A stretch of DNA of 64,000 nt from Monosporascus cannonballus. Lineage: Eukaryota; Ascomycota; Sordariomycetes; Xylariales. The stretch is from assembly GCA_004154925.1 (NCBI GenBank), contig QJNS01000041.1:170237-234236 (forward strand). Direction: 5' to 3'. The notes under the pieces are model-generated. The model saw only the letters and a program-made list of their open reading frames with translations, searched no databases and was not told where the DNA came from. The translations under genes were made by a program, and so were the position numbers. Numbering within the stretch: the stretch's first letter is position 1; each line of letters starts with the position of its first letter. Positions 59,079-64,000 of this stretch are shown one piece after another.

Positions 59079-60290
59079 GCTGGCTGGCGTTTGGCTGCTG
59101 ATGGAGATCTTAAGTAGTATAGATGGAGGCAATGTCGTTGGTTAGATGTCTCGAGGTGGCCGTTCCTAGAATGAGGTTTCGTCGAATAAGAACACGACCA
59201 GTCACATCTCCTTCCCCTCATTCTATCTCTTGGCCACTTATATTAGCATTTATTTTCAGGGTCCAGCCGACACTCGATGGGCGGAACCCTTGACTATGAA
59301 TTATCCGCGTTGCTCCACAGGGCTGTGACCCTGGTTTAAGCGCGGAGACTTACATCGCCAGTCAAGATGGGAGGTCGGCGGTGGTGGGCACGCCGTTCCT
59401 GTGTTAGGTTGTGAATGGGGGAAGACGACTCAGCCTCTCAGCGCGCGGCAGCCCAACGAAGGACCACGCACTAAAAAAGGGCGCCAGCGAATGAGTCCGT
59501 CCATCGGTTATCAAAAAATAGTCTTCCTGTCCTCGTAGATGGAAACGCTCCACGTCTTAGCCCGCCAGCCCGCATCCCCGGGCGTGGGGGACTTGCGTCA
59601 ACAACGGTTCCTAACTCCGCAAACACGGAGCCGAACCCTGGTGGAGAATTGCCGTTCCTGGATGTGCCAAACCCCGGCGCTGGATCCCCTGTATATCCGA
59701 CATAAGCGGCCCACCCATCGGCCCCGTTGTTTTTCCCTCTTCTCCTTGGCGGTAGGAGATCCTTGTCCGTATATGCATATCAGCTGCCAGGAATAGCATC
59801 ACACAATCGCGATTCCAATCCAAGGCGCGAGTCAGGATGGACAGAAACAATTGGTAGTTGCCGAGTCGTGGCCGGCAGCATACCTCAAATGGGGCTTGTC
59901 GGTCCTATCCTATGACATAGTTGAAGAGTTCAATGTGGCGCCTCGCCACCTGTTCTGGCCACGCAGTGCTCTGGTATCGTGACTTAGCAAGTTTAAAAGG
60001 TTTCGCAAGCCACTTTCAGTGTTCGCTTTACATCAGAAATATGTTGCGGCGGCGACGATTCGTCTCGTTCAGATCTATCATCTTAAACGACTCAGAGTGG
60101 TTTCGCGGAAGAATAACGATAATTTGACTAGCTCTTGATTTGGATCGAAGTAAGGATAATTAATCAATGCGAACCCATCCATGCAAGCGCTACATGCCCG
60201 AATCCGCAAACACCATCGCCGCAAGAAACCCCCTCGCCACTCCTTCTCCTCGTGCTTCCACCCCAGCATCCTCCCCGCCTTGTCCGTGGT
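59079..60290. other. intergenic region with possible C-terminal remains of the epimerase-type gene
   Basis: No independent gene supported. At its right edge, 60190-60290, the minus strand continues the epimerase-type protein past its stop. Confidence 0.5.
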
Positions 60291-61079
60291 TCAGAAGCCG
60301 CGGTTCCCGCTCAGGTCGCCCCGGATCTCGGCGTCGGGGTAGTACTTCCTGGCGAGCTCCTCGCCGGGCGCGTCGTCCTGCGTCGTGTCGGGCGCGACGA
60401 TGTTGAAGATCCGGCAGCCCTCGAACCGGGGGTTCGTGACGGCGAGCAGGCAGGCGCGCGCCGTGGCGGCGGGGCTGACCCGGCCCCAGAGCTGGCTGAC
60501 GGCGGCGCCCTTCCGGTTCTCGGCGTGCTCCTGCTTCACGGGCCCGCGGCGCTCGACCTCGTGGATCCGCAGGCAGGCGACGCGCATGCCGGGGAACCAG
60601 TTGGGCATGGCGGCGGCGGCGACCTCGGCCGAGCGCTTGGCGAGCGCGTAGGCGTCGGTGGGGTTGGGCGGGTAGTCCTCGTCTATCGGGAAATAGGGGA
60701 ACCGCAGCGGCTGGTTGGCGTAGGCGAGGCCGATGGCGTTGACGGAGCTCGCGTAGCAGAATCGCTTGACGCCGAGCTCTCCCGCGGCGCGCAGGCCGCT
60801 GAACGCCGCGTTGACGTTGTTGGCGTGCACCACGTGGTCGGGCTTCCCGACGGGGTCCGGGATGGCGGCGAGGTGGATGACGGCGTCGCAGCCGCGGAAT
60901 GCCTCAACCATGGCGTCGTAGTCGGCTGCCACGTCCGCGACCACGAGCGTGCTGTTGGGCGTGCCGTCGTCCGGCTCCTCCGTCCGGTTGACTTGCACGA
61001 TGCTATGGCCCTCCTTAGCGGCGAGCTTGCCGACCTCCTTGCCGACCGTCCCGCGGGCTCCCGTGATGGCGATCTTCAT
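60291..61079 (-). CDS. NAD(P)-dependent epimerase/dehydratase-type protein, apparently truncated
   Basis: From ATG 61079 the frame gives 262 residues of an extended SDR. It begins with the cofactor motif KIAITGARGTVGKEVG (GxxGxxG), then VVADV, CDAVIHLAAIPDP, a CYASSVNAIG block with the catalytic Ser region, and YALAKRSAE carrying the catalytic YxxxK. C-terminal segments include PGMRVACLRIHEV, CRIFNIVAPDTTQDDAPGEE and ARKYYPDAEI. Such proteins oxidise, reduce or epimerise nucleotide sugars or related carbonyls; the substrate is not predictable. The frame stops at TGA 60291-60293 just after GNRGF, but the same frame continues TTDKAGRMLGWKHEEKEWRG, the ending seen in relatives, so TGA probably replaces a Trp codon. 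After that, a shifted frame GFLAAMVFADSGM ends at 60190. The missing tail is short, so activity might survive. Confidence 0.82.
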   Translation of the reverse strand: MKIAITGARGTVGKEVGKLAAKEGHSIVQVNRTEEPDDGTPNSTLVVADVAADYDAMVEAFRGCDAVIHLAAIPDPVGKPDHVVHANNVNAAFSGLRAAGELGVKRFCYASSVNAIGLAYANQPLRFPYFPIDEDYPPNPTDAYALAKRSAEVAAAAMPNWFPGMRVACLRIHEVERRGPVKQEHAENRKGAAVSQLWGRVSPAATARACLLAVTNPRFEGCRIFNIVAPDTTQDDAPGEELARKYYPDAEIRGDLSGNRGF

Positions 61080-62237
61080 CTTATTTATGGTGCTGCTGCT
61101 GTATATTACTAGTGAGAAGCTAGGTGCTCCTGTGGTGAAGCTCCGGGATGAAGGCCTGATTAGTGATAAGCTCCTGATCAGCCTTCTCATTTTCCGAGGG
61201 ACGGAACTACGGTGGTGACGGAGCTCTTGGTCCTTTAAATCATGAGGACTCCACGTGCCTGGTATGGTGGGTAAGTACGCAGATATATAATGTGCTCAAT
61301 GCCCACTGATTGCATAATTCTTGCTGACGACGTGGTGGTGAAGTTTTCTCCGCTCAAACCGTCATAGACTCATAGATGAGGTTCGCAACATTCAAGATCC
61401 GTAACAATCATAAATTATACACCTCTTATGAATACCTATATATTCTCTACATAGTCATGTGTCGCCCAATCCGCCCCATTTTAGCTACCAGGTGGATATA
61501 GGATTATCTGTACTTTTATTGCTGCACTAGCCCAACCAAGATAGCTGAGGCAGAGACGTACCTGCATATAAAATACCTAGGTATCTCGTCACCTGAAACT
61601 TCGAATGAAAACCGGAGCTTCTTCCCCTTTTACTATGTCATACTCCGTAATTTAACTACGCGTAACGTCTTGAGCCTCTTCAGAGCGTCATGTCCAAGTA
61701 TACAATGTTGCTTGTATGTATGTCTGTTATGCACCCCAAGCTGCTGTGCAAAAGGAATGCAGTGGTGATGTCATCAGTCTAGACCCCAACTTGAAGCGCT
61801 GCATGGCTTATTAAGCTGTCTGGGCCGGAAGCCGCGGTAGATGTCTGGCCTAAGCCCAAAAGATCAGCGCCAGGGACCGCACCCCTGTGCTTACATACAG
61901 TAGCTCCACTCCCCCAGACTGGGGTCCCCACTGACAGGGCTGTTAGCTCCCGTCCCTATTCAACCTCACCCCATAAACTTAGTGCGACTTCTCCTGACAT
62001 AGAACGATACATCAGCTCGACCACCGAACTATTATAATCACGAAAGCGAATAATTAAAAGCTCTTATTTAGGACCAAGAAACGAATACATTGATTGACTA
62101 CCTATGAAGCGTTTTTGTGCCGGACTAATGCATCATCGTAGTCACTGAGCGAGGATAATGCATCGCGGGCAAAAACGAAATCGCAAATTCCCACAAATGA
62201 ACTCTGCTAGACTGACTGTGCTAGAAAGTTAGTTGAA
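61080..62237. other. intergenic region
   Basis: No gene, repeat or RNA recognised. Frames are short and featureless. Confidence 0.55.
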
Positions 62238-64000
62238 CTATACCGGACTTCGCTGGGAAGTTGGATGAACCCTGCTGGGATTCATTCGAAAGTTAGAACT
62301 GTTACGGTTGGCTGTCAGCACCGATTTTTCACGTGGCTCTGTAAAGGGGTTACTGAGGAGGCCGTCGAGGACATAGCCGCCATAGCCATCGCCGCCTGCC
62401 GCAATCTCTGCTTGACGGGTCCAGCCAGGCCTCTTCCCGAGCAACTTTCCTCCCAACCACCTCCGGATGCATGTATTGGAAGGCTTACGTTGTTTCGACT
62501 CGGAGGGGGCTAGCTTCGAGAAGTCCTCATCTAGGTGAGTGACGGTGCAGCCACAGGCTAGGACAGGAATGAGCCTCTGCTGTCGCCCTACGTCTCTCGA
62601 CATGATTTCCCAGAGGCGGTGAGTCGGAGCCATTATTTTGAGTTCCGTGCTAACTTCCTTACCGGGTACATTTGCGATCTCTTTGCTCCTCGCCTTCGGA
62701 GGTCCATCACTGACGAGCTTGGGGGTTCCCTCGCTGCTTGACCTGCCAAGCGCCTCTCTATTTCGCCCGACATTAGACTTCGGATCCGCGCACGCCTTAG
62801 GCTTGTGAGGAGGACATTGTTGGCAGAGACCACGAGCGTAGCTAATGTCACGGAAGAACCAGACACGTCTCTGCGGCAGAAACATGGTGACACTCAGATT
62901 GTGGATGGGAGCGTCGCCCCATCGCTCATAATAGAACCCGCCGTTCTTGTCAATGTGGTCGAAATAGGCTTGATGCTCCTTGCTGCGGAAGAAGTCCAGG
63001 GATCCAACCTCGAAGTTGGAATAGGGCTGGCAATTGTTGTACTCTCGGCCAGCTAATAGAAGCCGAGTATTAGTATCTTCTTCTGCAACATCATCCTCGT
63101 CTACGCAGGCACCGAGCAACCAGGAGACACGAGCTTCGTCATCCACCATGTCCATGTTGGCAAGTATGAATTCCCTAGTTCGGTCCCAGAGTGAATGGAT
63201 AGCCCTCTGATCCTCGAGGACGGCCACGTTGGAGCCGTACGCCATGTCATTGTCCTGCATGAATCGGAACACATCGTAATTGATGTCACACTTGTATTGG
63301 ACCTGTGCAGCACGAGTTAACCGAAGCTCGTCATAGCGATTAACGGGATTAATGCCCAACGACGGTATCTAAGGACGGGAGAGGGAGGATGGAATGTTCA
63401 CTCACACCGGCTTCCACTCTCCAGTAGTAGTTATAGGTGGCCAGTCGCTTGTCAAGGGCGAAGAGTCCAGAGCTCCATCGACGCATATGGTGGTAGCTCT
63501 CCAGCCAAGCCTTGCAGATACCGGTGCTATCTTGGAACTGACGGCCAACGTCGAAACGCGACTTGTCAATCCATGAAGGAACTTTCCAATGATCAGGAGG
63601 GATTAGCTCGAAATAACATTGCGAACTAGTTGCGTTAGTCACGGCGGCCTTGAATGCCTCGGTGAATTCCTCGTCGCTGAAGAAGACCCAGTCGTACCGA
63701 TGAGTGACGCGACTGTTGAAGCGGGCCTCGATCTGGGAGATGCTGTCGAGCATGTCCGCAAGCTCGGAGCTGCGAACAAGGGCAACGAAGGCGGCCTTGG
63801 GTCGAGTAGCCTGGAGGGACCGGATCTCTTCGCTGGACAGGGAGTCGACGGTGGTGTGAGTATTGTCACGCAGCCATTGGGCGGGCTTGGGCTTCGTGGA
63901 CTCTGTCTCAGCGCGGACAACGGCAGGGAGCTCAGGAATACGAGGAAAATAGGCGTCGACAGGTGTCACGTCTCCGAAGCTAGGGTATTTCATATCTCTG
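62238..64000 (-). CDS. Kre2/Mnt1-family alpha-1,2-mannosyltransferase (GT15), 5'-partial
   Basis: Exon 62238-63302 is joined to an upstream exon beginning at 63406 and running beyond the window; the intron 63303-63405 (103 nt, GTGAGT...GCACAG) restores YWRVEAG-VQYKCDINYDVF. The frame is still open at the window edge, and no transmembrane anchor is seen, so the N-terminus lies outside. Family blocks appear in order: AAFVALVRSSELADMLDSI, YDWVFFSDEEFTE, HWKVPSWIDKSRFD, MRRWSSGLFALDKRLATYNY, MQDNDMAYGSNVAVLEDQ, YNNCQPYSNFEVGSLDFFRS (the conserved catalytic region) and GGFYYERWGDAPIHNLSVTM. These Golgi enzymes add alpha-1,2-mannose to O- and N-glycans from GDP-mannose. After the CQQCPPHKPKAC segment a ~190-residue C-terminal extension follows, rich in Lys/Ser, then CGCTVTHLDEDFSKL and TCIRRWLGGKLLGKR, longer than yeast Kre2 tails. 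Confidence 0.92.

Noticed and set aside
60135..61112. 325-codon plus-strand frame opposite the epimerase-type gene
   Set aside because: Gly/Val/Asp-rich mirror of a GC-rich coding strand; the minus frame has all SDR motifs.

Overview
The window reads as nuclear DNA of a filamentous ascomycete (Pezizomycotina, probably Sordariomycetes). The genes have short GT-AG introns, the intergenic regions are of kilobase scale, and several genes are typical fungal ones: the Cdc7 kinase regulator Dbf4, autophagy protein Atg12, ketopantoate hydroxymethyltransferase, a CMT1/GT69 alpha-1,3-mannosyltransferase and a Kre2/Mnt1 (GT15) alpha-1,2-mannosyltransferase. The central ~35 kb is extremely AT-rich, with transposon reading frames broken by many TAA/TAG codons, as expected from repeat-induced point mutation (RIP).

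Left arm (1-11048): the 3' part of DBF4, a two-exon ATG12 convergent with a two-exon panB, then a gene-poor stretch. That stretch holds a small membrane-protein candidate, a decayed two-exon pseudogene, a possible 66-residue two-exon gene and a small glycine-rich protein.

Centre (11049-45975): I read this as one hAT-type DNA transposon. It has 11-bp terminal inverted repeats, a perfect 8-bp target duplication in the unmutated flanks, and a hAT-like transposase relic inside. It has been swollen to 34.9 kb by nested insertions: a Copia element (5-bp duplication ATAAC) containing a Gypsy element, which itself contains an inverted solo LTR of its own family; a second solo LTR of an orphan family; a pogo/Fot-type DNA transposon; a reverse-oriented Gypsy element carrying an extra opposite-strand reading frame; a short Gypsy-type element with integrase and chromodomain but no visible reverse transcriptase; and three copies of a 150-bp LTR with shuffled flanks. 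Short LTRs often stay GC-balanced while the interiors are ruined.

Right arm (45976-64000): a doubtful small gene and a gene fragment, the intact CMT1-like gene, a previously unframed four-exon lysine-rich (histone H1-tail-like) protein gene, an SDR dehydrogenase pseudogene with several frame breaks, an NAD-dependent epimerase-type gene with an apparent premature stop, and the 3' part of a GT15 mannosyltransferase running off the window.

The genes are unrelated housekeeping or accessory genes; I see no biosynthetic cluster. The two mannosyltransferases both serve glycan synthesis in the secretory pathway but lie about 10 kb apart. The main interest is the layered transposon nest and how RIP treated its parts. 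All calls rest on reading the sequence and on family knowledge; no database search was run.
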